NCBI GenBank assembly: GCA_964016875.1
Contig: OZ024724.1
Coordinates: forward strand, 36,169,786 to 36,233,785
Origin: Fallopia convolvulus
Lineage: Eukaryota; Streptophyta; Magnoliopsida; Caryophyllales; Polygonaceae
Reading direction: 5' to 3'
Length of the DNA stretch: 64,000 nucleotides
The notes beneath the pieces are model-generated. The model was not told the origin of the DNA. It did no database searches and saw nothing but the letters and a program-made list of their open reading frames with translations. Below are positions 34,333 to 45,508 of this stretch, one piece after another (the first letter of the stretch is position 1; each line of letters starts with the position of its first letter). The position numbers and the translations under genes are program-made.

Positions 34333-34818
34333 ATGATATGTAGGTACTTGAAGTCTGTGACTATGATAGTAAAAAGACTGAGTCAATTTGAAGCTGAAGT
34401 AAATGATGGTACATCTAGGTTTGAAGTGAATCTCCACGCCCGGACATGTGATTGTAAGGTATTCCAAATTGATCAGATTTCTTGCACTCATGCCATAGCT
34501 GCAGCAACAGATAGGGGTGTGGATCTTGCACAATTGGTTCATCCCTTATTGAAGAATGATAAGATGAAAGAAGTGTATAAGGAAATTCTGCATTTGGTTC
34601 CTCCGGTTGGGCGTTGGGAGATTCCTCCATCTGTTACTGCAATTACGTGCCATCCACCACAAGTAAGAAGGACTGTTGGAAGACCTAAGACAAATAGGTT
34701 TCGAGCACATTGGGAGAAGAACTGGTCTAAACGTCGTTGTAGGAGGTGCAAGGGTTTGGGACATTACCAGAGCAGTTGTACAAGGCCTATGCCGTGTTCA
34801 GATGACAATTACTACTAG
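34333..34818 (+). pseudogene. MULE transposase C-terminal part: SWIM zinc finger and CCHC knuckle
   Basis: A 161-residue frame. A SWIM finger (C-x-C-xn-C-x-H: CDCKVFQIDQISCTHAIAA, about residues 36-56) is followed by the usual MULE tail and a knuckle CRRCKGLGHYQSSC. Both bind nucleic acid or metal in MuDR-type transposases. It is separated from the N-terminal part by about 220 bp of intron-like sequence (acceptor candidate ATATGTAG at about 34342). The piece is intact as a frame but lacks the catalytic core. Confidence 0.8.
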
Positions 34819-35202
34819 CTTTTTTTTAACTTATTGTTTACTTAGACCATGTTTGTTTTGCTATATTTGAAACATATATTTTCTTGATGGATTTATTTGC
34901 TTTGCATGAAATGATTTGGTTATGGTTAATTTATGAACATTTTTGCTTAACTTATTGTTTCCTCTGATTTTCATGTTGTGCTTTACAAGTACTTATAAAT
35001 TGATGGCTTAAATTTGAATTGCCTGTTCATAGGAGTAAATGCCTACTATCGTACTTCATTCATTATATTGTCATCCTTTGCCAAAAATCCTCTTATGTAG
35101 ACGGTTTCTTGTCATCCCTTTTTACTTGTGAAACGTCTATGTGGTCACCCTTTCTAAACTTACTGTCACATTACAATCTGTGTCCTATCACCCTCTAAGA
35201 AA

Positions 35203-35814
35203 GTTGAACATGGATTGATGTTAGCTTCATTTTAATTCCAAGTTCATATGGGAAAAGCTATACTATCACACTTTAAGAATTTTTATTGTCATCATGCAAG
35301 TTGTATCATGTCACCCTATAAGAAAGGTGAACACGGATTGATGTTTGCTTCATTTGAATTCCAAATTCATATGAGAAAAGCTATACTATCACACTTCAAT
35401 AATTATCTTGTCATCATACAATTTTTATCCTGTCACCCTATAAGAAAGTTGAACATGGATTGATATTAGCTTCATTTGAATTCCAAGTTCTTATGAGAAA
35501 AGCTATACCATCACACTTCAATAATCATCTTGTCATCATACAATTTTTATCATGTCACCCTATAAGAAAGTTGAACATGGATTGATGTGACCTTTATTTG
35601 AATTCCAAATTCTTATGAGAAAAGCTATACCATCACTCTTCAATAATCATTTTGTCATCATACAATTTTTACCCTGTCGCCCTATAAGAAAGTTGAACAT
35701 GTATCGATGTTAGCTTCATTCAAATTCCAAATTCCTGTGAGAAAAGTTATACTGTCACACTTCAATAATTATCTTGTCATCATACAATTTTTATCTTGTC
35801 ACCCTATAAGAAAG
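35203..35814. repeat. 122-bp tandem array, five units
   Basis: 'gttgaacatggattgatg' or a close variant starts at 35203, 35326, 35448, 35570, 35692 and (degenerate) 35814, so the period is 122-123 bp. Units contain 'gagaaaagctatac' and several 'tgtcatcat/tgtcaccc' words, which continue in looser form from 35040. Confidence 0.92.
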
Positions 35815-35989
35815 TTGGACATGCTCTTGATACATAAAAAAAATAGTATCCTTAAGCATGAAGGGAGCCATAACCTGTATCAATTTCCAACACACACAAG
35901 AAAGAGCCTCAATAAAGTAAAAAATAGTGTCCTTCATTGAAAGTCACAAACCAAGGCACAAACTAAGTTCACATAATGATCAAAACAAA

Positions 35990-36105
35990 CATCAAGTTAT
36001 CCACCAAAGTGGATTACTACCATCAAGTTATCCACCAAAGTGGATTACTAACATCAAGTTATCCACCAAAATGGATTACTAACATCCAGTTAACCACCAA
36101 AATTA
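35990..36105. repeat. 31-bp tandem repeat, about 3.8 units
   Basis: 'catcaagttatccaccaaag' starts at 35990, 36021, 36052 and (changed) 36083. Confidence 0.92.
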
Positions 36106-36179
36106 CATCTATAACACTTCCCAAATACAATAAAGTGAAACCAAACTAGTTTCACAACCAAAGAACTCAAGTCGAATCC

Positions 36180-36640
36180 CATTTGAAGTACCATATGCTC
36201 ACTGCCAAAGAACTACGATATCCATCTACTAACTTGTACTCAATGACCGAGATATCAACATTCTTAGTGGTTAGTAACTCAATGTACTTGATGGTGTCGC
36301 AGTCACCCCTACAAAACAAAATTATATTTTAGTATAGCCTCATATAAAAATAACAAAATTTGATTCAAACTGTGAGACATTGAATTATAAATTGATTTCA
36401 AAGCTCAATGTACTTACCCTCGCTTGTTTTGCTTCAAACCATTAACACGGTGACACTTAACGGTTTCTCACCACATATTTCCAACTATTTGGCCATTGGC
36501 CCATATTGCTCCAAATGGGTCTCCGTTTTACTCGTGGAAATTGTGTTTAATGCAGATTTTGTATCGCTACTCCCCTGTGACTTTGAAATCCCTTGTAAGT
36601 TTAAATTTTGTTTACCCAGAGAGAATCATGGAATGTGCAA
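36180..36640 (-). pseudogene. possible captured exon pair, unidentified
   Basis: The minus strand has an acceptor-like TTTTGTTTTGTAG followed by an open stretch (GDCDTIKYIELLTTKNVDIS..). It is preceded across an intron-like gap by a segment ending at a GTAAGT donor near 36420. Frame across the junction is consistent, but upstream stops occur. I do not recognise the protein. Confidence 0.25.
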
Positions 36641-36809
36641 TTTTGTAAACATCTTTTTCAAACTAAGCTAGAGCCTACAACTTAGAAGAGAGAACTTGTC
36701 TTGTTACTTATACAACACACCACAGCCACAGTTGAAAGGCTTTTCTTTACTTTTTATTTTATCTTTTTTACTTTAAAAAAAAAAGAAGGAGGAGGAGATG
36801 GTCAAAGGG

Positions 36810-37627
36810 AGATAGATGAAGCAGAAGAGGGAAAGTACAATGGTGGCTTGTTGGAATCTGAATTGCCAAGAAGGGAACATTTCTAGAGTAGTTGTTGCAG
36901 GTCTAGCTGCTCCTAAAGAAGCTGAAGCTGGTGTTGTTTTTGCTCATGTTGTTGGGGTGGTGTATATAATGCTTCAGAGAATCACAAAAAGCAAAATCTC
37001 CAAGAATCAGCTAGAGAAACCTCAAAGGACTGCTTTTGTTTTGTTTTCACCCTCTTTTAACAACTCAAGCCAGAGTTAGTACTATTCAAATACTAACAAG
37101 CAGAGCTGTAGAGGAGAGGGTGAAAAAAAGGAAAAGCAAAAAAGAAAACCTAATCCAAATCTTTTTGGTATCATATGCAATTATGTGAGTCAGTAGAGAG
37201 GTCCACGCCATTTGTTTCCCCCTTGTAAGAATCATTTCACTATTCCAAATGGAAACCTTATGCCATCTTTTGTACACAAAATTTTCAAACCTCACCTTAT
37301 GCTTCTTGCAATTGGTTTTGTTCATCAAATTTCAGGAAAACGACTAGAATCAGAAACTAAATAAAAATGTTAGAGAGAGATGAGCTTACTTGCTTTGGTA
37401 TCATTATTAACCCCTTGAAAAGCAATGGCTTCTTCTAGCTCTCCAAAATCGAAAGATGATCCTCCTTGATTCCTAATCATAAGAATTAAATTTTCAACGA
37501 TTATAATTAATAATAAAAACTATATAGTTAATTTTTGATTGTTTTAAATTAGGATAAAAAAGATTGAAGGGACATACATGAAAGGATTGGAAGCTGGATT
37601 GATCCCATGGAGCATAGAATATGACAT
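36810..37627 (-). pseudogene. captured exons resembling a TGA-type bZIP factor N-terminus
   Basis: Three minus-strand exons with consensus splice sites join in phase. Exon A 37627-37578 (MSYSMLHGINPASNPF) has donor GTATGT. Exon B 37472-37390 (NQGGSSFDFGELEEAIAFQG; acceptor GATTAG, donor GTAAGC). Exon C starts at 36942 (acceptor ATGAG) and carries ATTTLEMFPSWQF. HGIN, SFDFGELEEAI and TTLEMFPSW are, as I recall, N-terminal landmarks of plant TGA9/TGA10-type bZIP transcription factors. The bZIP and DOG1 domains are absent. Introns are kept, so capture was from genomic DNA. Whether it is transcribed is unknown. Confidence 0.6.
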
Positions 37628-37822
37628 GGTGTTGTGATTTGTTTTAAATATGACATGGTTTTGCTCCGGTCACCATATAATTTGAAACAAATCACAACAC
37701 CATGACATATTTGTATAAACTAGAGAAACAAATTCATTGGTTTCACATTGTTTGAAATCGTGTGTTGTTTCAAATTTGGTTATGCTGCCATTGGAGATAT
37801 ATGGTGACCGGGGCAAAACCAA
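37622..37822. repeat. compound inverted repeat
   Basis: 'gacatggtgttgtgatttg' (37622-) pairs with 'caaatcacaacaccatgac' (to 37706), and 'ggttttgctccggtcacca' (about 37661-37679) pairs with 'tggtgaccggggcaaaacc' (about 37799-37818). The two fold-backs interleave. Part overlaps the start of captured exon A. Confidence 0.75.
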
Positions 37823-38443
37823 TGAATCGAATTTCGTACCTTTGAGCTTGTTTGTAATCAGACTAAGACCAATTAGGGCATCTCGTCAGCTCTGTTATCG
37901 GAACTTTCAATTGAACCCTAGCTCAGTTGGTAACGCCCAGAGGCTCCGTCGCTAGAACCCTAGAGAAATGTATATGCCTTCGAAGTAGGCGTCGCAGATC
38001 TAGCCCCTTTCGAAATGGTACCAAGTTCCAACACGAGAACTGTATAATCCTTCCTTACCCTGTCGGCGCCTTCGAATTGTATAATTCTAGGGTTTTAGAT
38101 GGGCTTCTCAAGTAAGAAGAATGGTTAGATAGAGACTACTGATTTGTTTCAAATTCATGTCTCTTAATTTGATTTAAAAAATTTTAAATCTTAATTTTTT
38201 TAAATAGGAAAAACAATTTTAATTTTAGATTGAAATTGATTTTTCGTATTTTAAAGTTTAAAAAATGATTTTTTTTAATATTTGTCCAAAAAGGAAAGGG
38301 CAAGATTTTGGGTATTTTTGCTAAATTTTTGGGCATTCATGCTATTATTTTAGGCATTGATGTAACATTGAAAATTACTAGGCATTTTTGCAAACAAATT
38401 TATAAAGTGGGGCATGGGGTACTAATTTCTCTATGGGGTACTG

Positions 38444-39457
38444 ACATGATAGAGGACATTGTAGAGGTCTTTATGGATGTTTTTTCTATATATGGTTCTT
38501 CCTTTGATACTTGTCTTGCTAATCTTGCATGTGTACTTAAAAGATATGAATAAACCAACCTTGTGCTTAATTGGGAAAAGTGCCATTTTATAGTTCAAGA
38601 GGGAATTGTATTAGGACACCTCGTCTCTAAGAGAGGAATTGAAGTAGATAAAGCTAAAATTGAGCTTATTGAAAAACTACCTCCTCCCTCTTTTGTCATA
38701 GACGTTAGGAGTTTTCTAGGGCATGCGGGCTTTTTATAGACGCTTTTTCCAAGATTTTTCTAAGATAGCTAAACAATTGACTAACCTACTAATGAAAGAT
38801 GTAGTGTTTGAGCTGTCTCTAGATTGTCTTGAAGCATTTTACAGGTTAAGAGAAGCCCTTGTTTCCGCTCCTATTATGTAGTCCCCATACTCGACCTTGC
38901 CCTTTGAGATTATGTGTGACGCTAGTGATTATGTTGTTGGCGCAGTTCTAGGACAACAGAAGGACAAAAAGATCCACGCCATCTACTATGCGAATAAGAC
39001 GCTTGATGAGGCACAGAGTAAGTATACGACGACGGAGAAGGAATTCCTCTCCGTAGTATTTGCTTTCAAAAAATTTTGTTCCTATCTTGTTGGTTCAAAA
39101 GTGATAGTTTATACTGACCATGAGGCTGTTAGATATCTAATGGCTAAAAAGGATGCCAAACCTAGGCTACTCCGTTGGATGCTCTTATTGCAGGAATTCG
39201 ATCATGAGATCAGAGATAAAAAAGGAGCAGAAAACTTGGTGGCAGATCACTTATCTAGGTTGCCAATTGAACACATCACCGAATCCAACAATGAAGTGCC
39301 AATTAAAGACTCTAGACCGGACGAACACCTCATGTTGAACGAGGTTGGAAACGGAAAACCCTTGTTACCGACGCTAAAGGGGTCGGTACCGAGCCATCAC
39401 CGAAGCTGGACGGTGTCGATCACATCGGCACTAAATCAGGGCGCATCGATACCATAA
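38444..39457 (+). pseudogene. A2 reverse transcriptase (C-terminal) and RNase H
   Basis: Begins abruptly inside RT at DMIEDIVEVFMDVFSIYG, so the active site reads FMDV instead of FMDD. Continues TNLVLNWEKCHFIVQEGIVL after a stop (38551), has a frameshift near 38732 (FYRRFFQDFSKIAKQL) and a TAG at 38879-38881. Then the RNase H domain (MCDASDYVVGAVLGQQKDKK, YTTTEKEFLSVVFA, YTDHEAVRYL, HEIRDKKGAENLVADHLSRL). It ends in a palindrome-rich linker (39360-39550). Inactive. Confidence 0.9.
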
Positions 39458-39639
39458 TCGGGAAGATCGATATCGAGACACAAGAGGTCGTTACCGAAGG
39501 GGATATAGATGCCTCAGGGTCGACACTGACCCAATCAGATTTGGTAACGACCTAGTCAAGTACGTTTTCTCAACCTGAACTCATTTCTTTTAATTCAATT
39601 CCTTCTTCATCTCTTGCTTCTACTTCTTTTCACTTAGTC

Positions 39640-40917
39640 CATGCTATTAGAGGGTCGAAAGCCCCTTGGTTTGCGGATTTTTCTAAATACATTGTAGGAG
39701 GCGTAATCCCCGAGGGAGTAACCCCACAAAAGAAAAAGAAATTTCTACATGATGTCAAACACTATTATTGGGATGACCCTTACTTGTTCAAGCAAGGAAG
39801 TGATCATCTCTTTATGCGTTGTATTCCTGAAGAAGAGATAGAAAGTGTGATCCGTCAATGTCACACGCTTCCTAGTGGTGGCCATGCGAAAGGATTCAAA
39901 ACCACGGCGAAGATTTTTCAAAGTGGACTCTATTGGCCAACCATTTTCAAGGACGTACAAGACTATGTGATAACATGTGATGAATGCCAACGCTCTGGCA
40001 ACATCACTTGGAGACATTAAAACCCGCTGACCGGGATACTAGAGGTCGAATTATTCGACGTATGGGGCATAGACTTCATGGGACCTTTCCCTTCATCGGG
40101 CCCCTACAAGTATATCCTGGTTGCAGTTGATTATGTCTCTAAGAGGGTGGAGGCCGTTGCTACAAGGACGAATGATGCTAAAACCGTGGCTAAATTTATT
40201 AAGACTAACACTTTTCCCAAGTTTGGTGTACAAAGGGTCCTCATTACTGATGGTGGATCTCATTTCATAGAGCGGAGTTTTGAAGCACTTTTGGCCAAGT
40301 AAGGGGTATCATATCGGGTGGTAACACCATATCATCCCCAATCTAGTGGCCAAGTTGAAGTTTCAAACAGGCAAATCAAGAGCATATTGAAAAAGACAGT
40401 TTCCCGCTCAAGGAAGGATTGGTCATCTAAACTGGATGATGCTTTTTGGGCTTACAGGATGGCGTACAAGACACCCTTACGCACCACTCATTACAATTTA
40501 GTGTATGGCAATGCATGCCATTTTCCGGTCGAGATGGAGCACAAGGCATTATGGGCTCTCAAAGAGCTCAATATGAACCTTGACACATCAGAAGCAAAAA
40601 GATTCATGGATTTGCAAGCACTAGAGGAGTTAAGGCTAAAGGCGTACGAGAACGCCTAGATCTATAAGGAGCATACCAAACGGTGGCATGATTAGAAATT
40701 GGTGCCCAAAATCTATGAAGTTGGTGACAAGGTACTACTCTTCAACTCTAGACTCCGTTTATTTCCTGGAAAGCTAAGGACAAGATGGAGTGGGCCATTT
40801 GTGGTTCACCACGTCTATCCTCACATAGCAGTAGAGTTGGTCGATAACAATGATGCCATATTTAAAGTCAACGGCCACCGATTGAAGAAGTTTTATGAGC
40901 AACCTGACCCAAAATAA
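39640..40917 (+). pseudogene. A2 integrase
   Basis: One frame with stops at 40018, 40300, about 40657 and about 40693. Order: APWFADFSKYIVGGVIPEG; zinc-binding HHCC region (IRQCHTLPSGGHAKG ... CDECQRSG, about 39850-40000); catalytic core with D (WGIDFMGPFP), D (ITDGGSHFIE) and E (HPQSSGQVEVSNRQ), about 40060-40380; C-terminal GDKVLLFNSRLRLFPGKLRT to RLKKFYEQPDPK. Integrates element cDNA in active relatives. Confidence 0.9.
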
Positions 40918-40966
40918 GAGATTAGAGTCACTTTAGCTCTCACCGCATCGGATTAGCCAGGTAAGT

Positions 40967-41012
40967 ACGTCGGGCTAACGACGTTAAAAATAGCGCTTAC
41001 GGGAGGCAACCC
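40967..41012 (+). other. conserved post-integrase block of A2
   Basis: GTCGGGCTAACGACGTTAAA and TAGCGCTTACGGGAGGCAAC, just after the integrase. Almost the same string follows the coding part of A1 (54931-54977), and a shorter form lies in A3 (29514-29534). Confidence 0.8.
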
Positions 41013-42108
41013 GGTTTTAGTTTAGCTTTCTTTTCTTTTAATAGTTCTTTTTCTTAGCTTTCTTTTGAGTTTTTAGTAGATTAGAAGTTTATGGGATAGA
41101 CATTTTTGAGCTAACATGTTACAGAAGTCGGGCTCGAAAAGGCCCTGGAAAATGAGTTACCCAGGCTCGGTACCGAGCTGAGAGGGTTGGTACCGACCTG
41201 AGACAGGCCCAGACTCGGAGACGCGCGACAGGTATGTTTATTTGAACCTAGATCTATCTCCTTCCTCTCCTCACCCCTCACGCCGCCTCTTGCCCACTTC
41301 TTTAAAAACCCTCTCAAGGCTTCCAAACCCACCCCAACCCTCAACCAAACTTTCAAATCCCATCGATTTCCACTCGGATTCTCACCGTTGTCGACCGCAC
41401 ACCCACCCCTTCAAATCCACACCCTCTCGATATAGAATAAACACCTCTTGTGTTCGTTATCGAATCTTCAAGCCCTCGTTACCTTGCAAATCCGATTTTT
41501 GTTCTTCAATTCTACAAGGCTACGGTATGATTTCTTGAACCCTAAACTCTTTTCTTGAAGATTCATGTTAATTTGGGGTAGTTTTCATATCTAAATCTCT
41601 TGGGAAATTCGGATTGCATGTCTGCATTGCCTTCGTGCTTCCATGCTTCTATGATTCGTGATTAATCTTGATTGCATTTCGGTTCCTCTTGCTCGATTTA
41701 CATTGAATTTTGATGATAGAAAAGCATGAAGTAACTTGTTCTTGAATTGCATGATTTTTCACCATGAGTTTAGGCAATTGTTGGCATGATTAGATAGGTT
41801 TTCGAGCAAGTATGGGGTTGAATGTACTTTATGGTGTATGTTTTTGTGGAATCTTGCTTGAAATTGTGCTAAATTGTAGAAAGTTTGGGATTTGGGATTC
41901 GAAATTGCTCGCATCATGTTCTCGCCAATGCTCATTACCGACCTGTGAGGGTCGATAACGACCTTTGATTGCCAGAACCAGAAATCAAACACAAAGACCT
42001 CGATATCGACCCTCGTTGGTCGGTACCGAGGTAAGTCGAGGCCATTTCTTAATGCAAGTACGGGCTTTTTCTTGTTGGTTTGAGTGGATCTTATCTTGGA
42101 TTTTTATG

Positions 42109-43694
42109 GTGTTTTCAGGTACCAAATGGCAAGCACGAGGAGAGCCAACTCTAGGGCGGGAAAGAAGAGGAGGACTCAAAGATCTCCATCGCCCCCAAGA
42201 ATGGACGTGGTCATTTTGCCAACTAGGGAGCAATTGGCGGCCTTTGATTCCGTCCTTCAAAGGACAACTTCACTAGGTGGTTCTCGAGATCAAGTGCCAA
42301 GGCTAATGGCATTTATGATGATGTCAAGCACGCCTTTGCTATTCTCTGCGTGCCACATCTCCTCAAAAAGGAGGACATTCCGCACTACCCGACCCTCACC
42401 GCCAAGTTCATTGCCACCATCCAAGTTAGTTTCAAGTCCAAGACATCAGTCGGAAAGATTAGGTTCCATTGGGCAATGCTAACCACAAGTTCACCATGGT
42501 TGAGTTCAACCGCCTACTCAACCTCTCCAACCATTCTTGGGATTACAAGGCTCCTAACGATTTCAAGGTCACCGACACATGGAGTTACATTTCCGGGGAG
42601 GTCCATCATTTTGCACCGGCACTTCCAAGGGCGGGCATCATCAACCTCATCTTCAAGATCATTCTCCGAGTTTTGGGTGCCACCTTTTGGCCCAAAAACG
42701 AGCTTTCAAGGCCGATGAGGACGGAGGTTGGATGCCTCCGGACCATTCTCTTCGAGGTTGGATCCCGCCCCCATGAATTTAGGGTACGAATGGATGAAAT
42801 ATGTAGAGAGGTACTGGGCCTCTTCAAAGGAAGTCTGGTGTGGGAACTTGGTGAGTCTCTTGGCGACGGAGCTAAATGTCGACCTCACATGCTACACCGC
42901 TCACAGTCCCCAAAAGCTAGATACAAAGCATTGGTGTTCTTCTGGTATTTTTCAGAGGGTTCAAGGTGGAGTAGCTACCAAGTTACTTGGACAAGATTTG
43001 ATGATTATGCGGAACAAGCTGGAGTTGTTGTATGTGCCGAACTGGTATGAAGCTTGAACGTCTCATCCGTTTCCCTTGGACAAGAAGCCTCAGGATGAGC
43101 CGACATTGAGGGAATGTGAGATGAGATATGACCAAGATGGAGCAGCTATGGAAGAAGATGAGGCAGCCATTACGGAGGAGATCAATATTGAGCAAGATGA
43201 GGTCGGTACCGAGGTACCTAACGAGCACGTCAACCTCGGTACCGAGAAACCTGGGCTCAATACCGAGTATTTTGAGGCTAACACCGAGGCATTCAGCTTC
43301 GGTAACGAGCCTGCTCCTCCGTCTACCGAGCCATAATCGTTTAGCATGGTGCCTTATGCCCCGGTCATCTATCAGGACCACTTCCAACCACATGATCACT
43401 ACCAACCGCCACCCCATCCCAGCTATACTAGTTCAAGCGTCCCTCCTCCATGGGCTGAAGATCTGTCCTTTCAGATGTAGCAGCTGAGCTTTGAGTAGAC
43501 ACAGCTCCACCAGCGGATGGATCGTTGGGAGGGTGTGTATTCCGCCCGCATGTCTCTTGAATATGCAAGACAACAACGGGCTGACGCTCGTTGGTTGACG
43601 AAGGAGCAGCGTGTGACATTTGATGAGGAGCGTTGGAGGACGATGTACAAGTTTATGGGCAACTTTGAGCGCCAATTTCCACCACCACCTTAGT
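42109..43694 (+). pseudogene. A2 env-like ORF (Athila ORF family)
   Basis: ATG at 42126 (MASTRRANSRAGKKRRTQRS) follows a good splice acceptor (TTATGGTGTTTTCAG, ending 42119), as expected if this ORF is made from a spliced subgenomic RNA. The frame shifts at about 42300 (KHAFAILCVPHLLKKEDIPH), about 42470 (HKFTMVEFNRLLNLSNHSWD) and about 42720 (YEWMKYVERYWASSKEVW). A linker with a heptad-like repeat built on the 21-bp palindrome (43203-43329) leads to a C-terminus reaching 43694, with stops near 43334, 43480 and 43496. The N-terminal part resembles the Athila ORF-1 family. Function unproven; no membrane segment seen. Confidence 0.6.
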
Positions 43695-43881
43695 GATGAT
43701 CTCAGCTTTTAAGGATGTTTCTTCTGCTTCAATAGTTATCTTGTGAGTTTCTTTCTTTTCCCTATTCTTTTCTTTTGATTTCCTTTATTATAGTGGGGAC
43801 ACTATAATTTTATGTATGGGGTAGGGAGGGAAAAGAAAACTGGCTTGTTTGTTTGTTTTCTGTTTTTGTTTTCTTTCTTAT

Positions 43882-45254
43882 TGATAGCTTGCATATAGGA
43901 GTAATTTAGATGCATGTTTTATATATGTTTTAGCTAGTTTTAGGTTGGTTTTTATGTAGTTTTTAGGTTTTGTGTTGTCAGGTATTATGCGCTGGTTTTC
44001 TCGGTTTTGTTGGTTTTAGGTTCAGGAGCAACAGTGGGGCGAGGAGTAGATTGACCATGGCGGTGGTGGACAAGCTAGAAGAGAGCAAGGAGATGCTAGG
44101 ATGAAGATTGAAGAAGAAGAAAAGCTAAGACAAGAGGAGAAAGAAGCTCGGTGAGCTAGCCCGAGCAATCAAACCGCGCATTCTGAACTGGACCAAATTG
44201 CGCGGGATGGCATAATGCGCGGCCGCGCGATAGGGGAAACTGCGCATTCGGTGTTTTCACGCAGACGAAATTGGGCCGAAGGATTGGGCTTCGAGTTTGG
44301 TTTATGGGCTTATGTCTTATCCGAGTAGTGTGTTATGATATAGCTTTTGAGGGTTATTTTTAGAGACATATCTATACCTTATGTTAGTTTATTTTCTCAT
44401 AACTTTTGATCAACTTTTGGAGGCTAGGGTTTTCTCTTTTGAGGCAGACTTTAAACCTTCGTAAGTTTTTCTTAATTTTAATTATGAATTGCTAAATTAC
44501 TTTGTGTTTGGCTAGTTATTGAAGTCATGATTTGCATATTGTTGTGAGGTTTGATTTGATTCTCAACAAACTTGAATAGAATTTGTTCCATGTGCTTAAT
44601 TGAATCTAAATTAGGGTTTTATTAGATTAGCTACCTAATAGAATTTCTAGTTATAACTGAATCTGATTAATTACCGGTCGGAGTTAATTTGATCAAGAGT
44701 ATATTTTAATCAATTTAGTACCGGTTGGACTAGTTGGTTGAAGAAGGGTATAAATTCATAAGTCACTTGGATGTCTGGTTGCTCTAAGTGTTTGTTTCTA
44801 TTGATAACATGAATCATCATGTTGTTATTTAATTGAATCTAGAAGGTCTTCTAGGTTATCATTTAATTAGGGTTGTTAGACTGGTTGTTTTATCAACTAA
44901 ATATGAAGTTCGGGTCTTAATTCTTAGTAGGATCATTATCCACAATAGATTATTCAAGTGAGAAGAGAATCAAGTGAATCGATGATCAACAAAGCAATTT
45001 CATGATGGATTTAACAAGTTGAACACGTGTGTCTTTCATATATTTAAATCATCCTTGCATTCATATTTATTTCTATATTTGCATAGTAGTTTAGATAAGT
45101 TTATCAATAAAAAACCCCTTTGGTTACTTGGCATACAAGTAATAACACAAATACAAGAGTCTCTGTGGGATCGACCCTTACTTGCTGCTCTACTGAGTTG
45201 GTAAAGATAAGGTTTTTTTGATAGGTATTAACGACCACTGAAAATACATCATCA
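43882..45254 (+). repeat. solo LTR related to A3
   Basis: Starts TGATAGCTTGCATATAGGAG and follows the A3 LTR in order: the 'gcgcggccgcgcg' segment near 44218, 'ctagttattgaagtcatgatttgcat', 'gatgtctggttgctctaagtg', 'tggatttaacaagttgaacacg'. Likely ends ..CATCATCA with duplication CTTAT/CTTGT (43877-43881, 45255-45259; one mismatch). No internal region. It sits in the 3' part of A2. Confidence 0.7.
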
Positions 45255-45508
45255 CTTGTCTTAGTTGTCTTTGTTTTTGAAAAAAATCACAAAAATTTGA
45301 AAAATTTGAAAATTAAAATAAAGTTTTAGAACGGATGAGTACCCCTCTCTTTTGGTTCTATTATAGTTAATTGCTTGCATGATCATGTAATTTCCTTTCA
45401 GCATGTTTTTGATAGTATAGCTTGAGTCTTATGATAAAATTGTTTTTATAGAGGAATAGCATATGATGAAATTGAGCATGTATAACTGTTAGCATGAGTA
45501 GTTGCAAT

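Larger units (their letters stand above)
32976..38443 (+). mobile_element. MULE (Mutator-like), internally deleted, with captured gene fragments
   Basis: The left end GGCGGATTTGCAAGGGTACCCC and right-end sequence with TTTGCAAACA and GGGGTAC twice are typical of plant MULE termini, but the two ends match only loosely and the right limit is approximate. Contents: MULE transposase N- and C-terminal pieces on the plus strand (33691-34818), a 122-bp tandem array, a 31-bp array, and minus-strand exons resembling a TGA bZIP gene. The flanks are A2 LTR on the left and A2 RT on the right, so several kb of A2 are missing at this junction. No 9-bp duplication can be shown. Confidence 0.65.

Noticed and set aside
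37916..37945. tRNA-like A box (TAGCTCAGTTGGTAACGC)
   Set aside because: No B box or foldable cloverleaf follows, so neither a tRNA gene nor a SINE can be supported.
42606..43675. minus-strand ORFs opposite the env-like ORF
   Set aside because: No independent start context or domain; they mirror the sense coding sequence.
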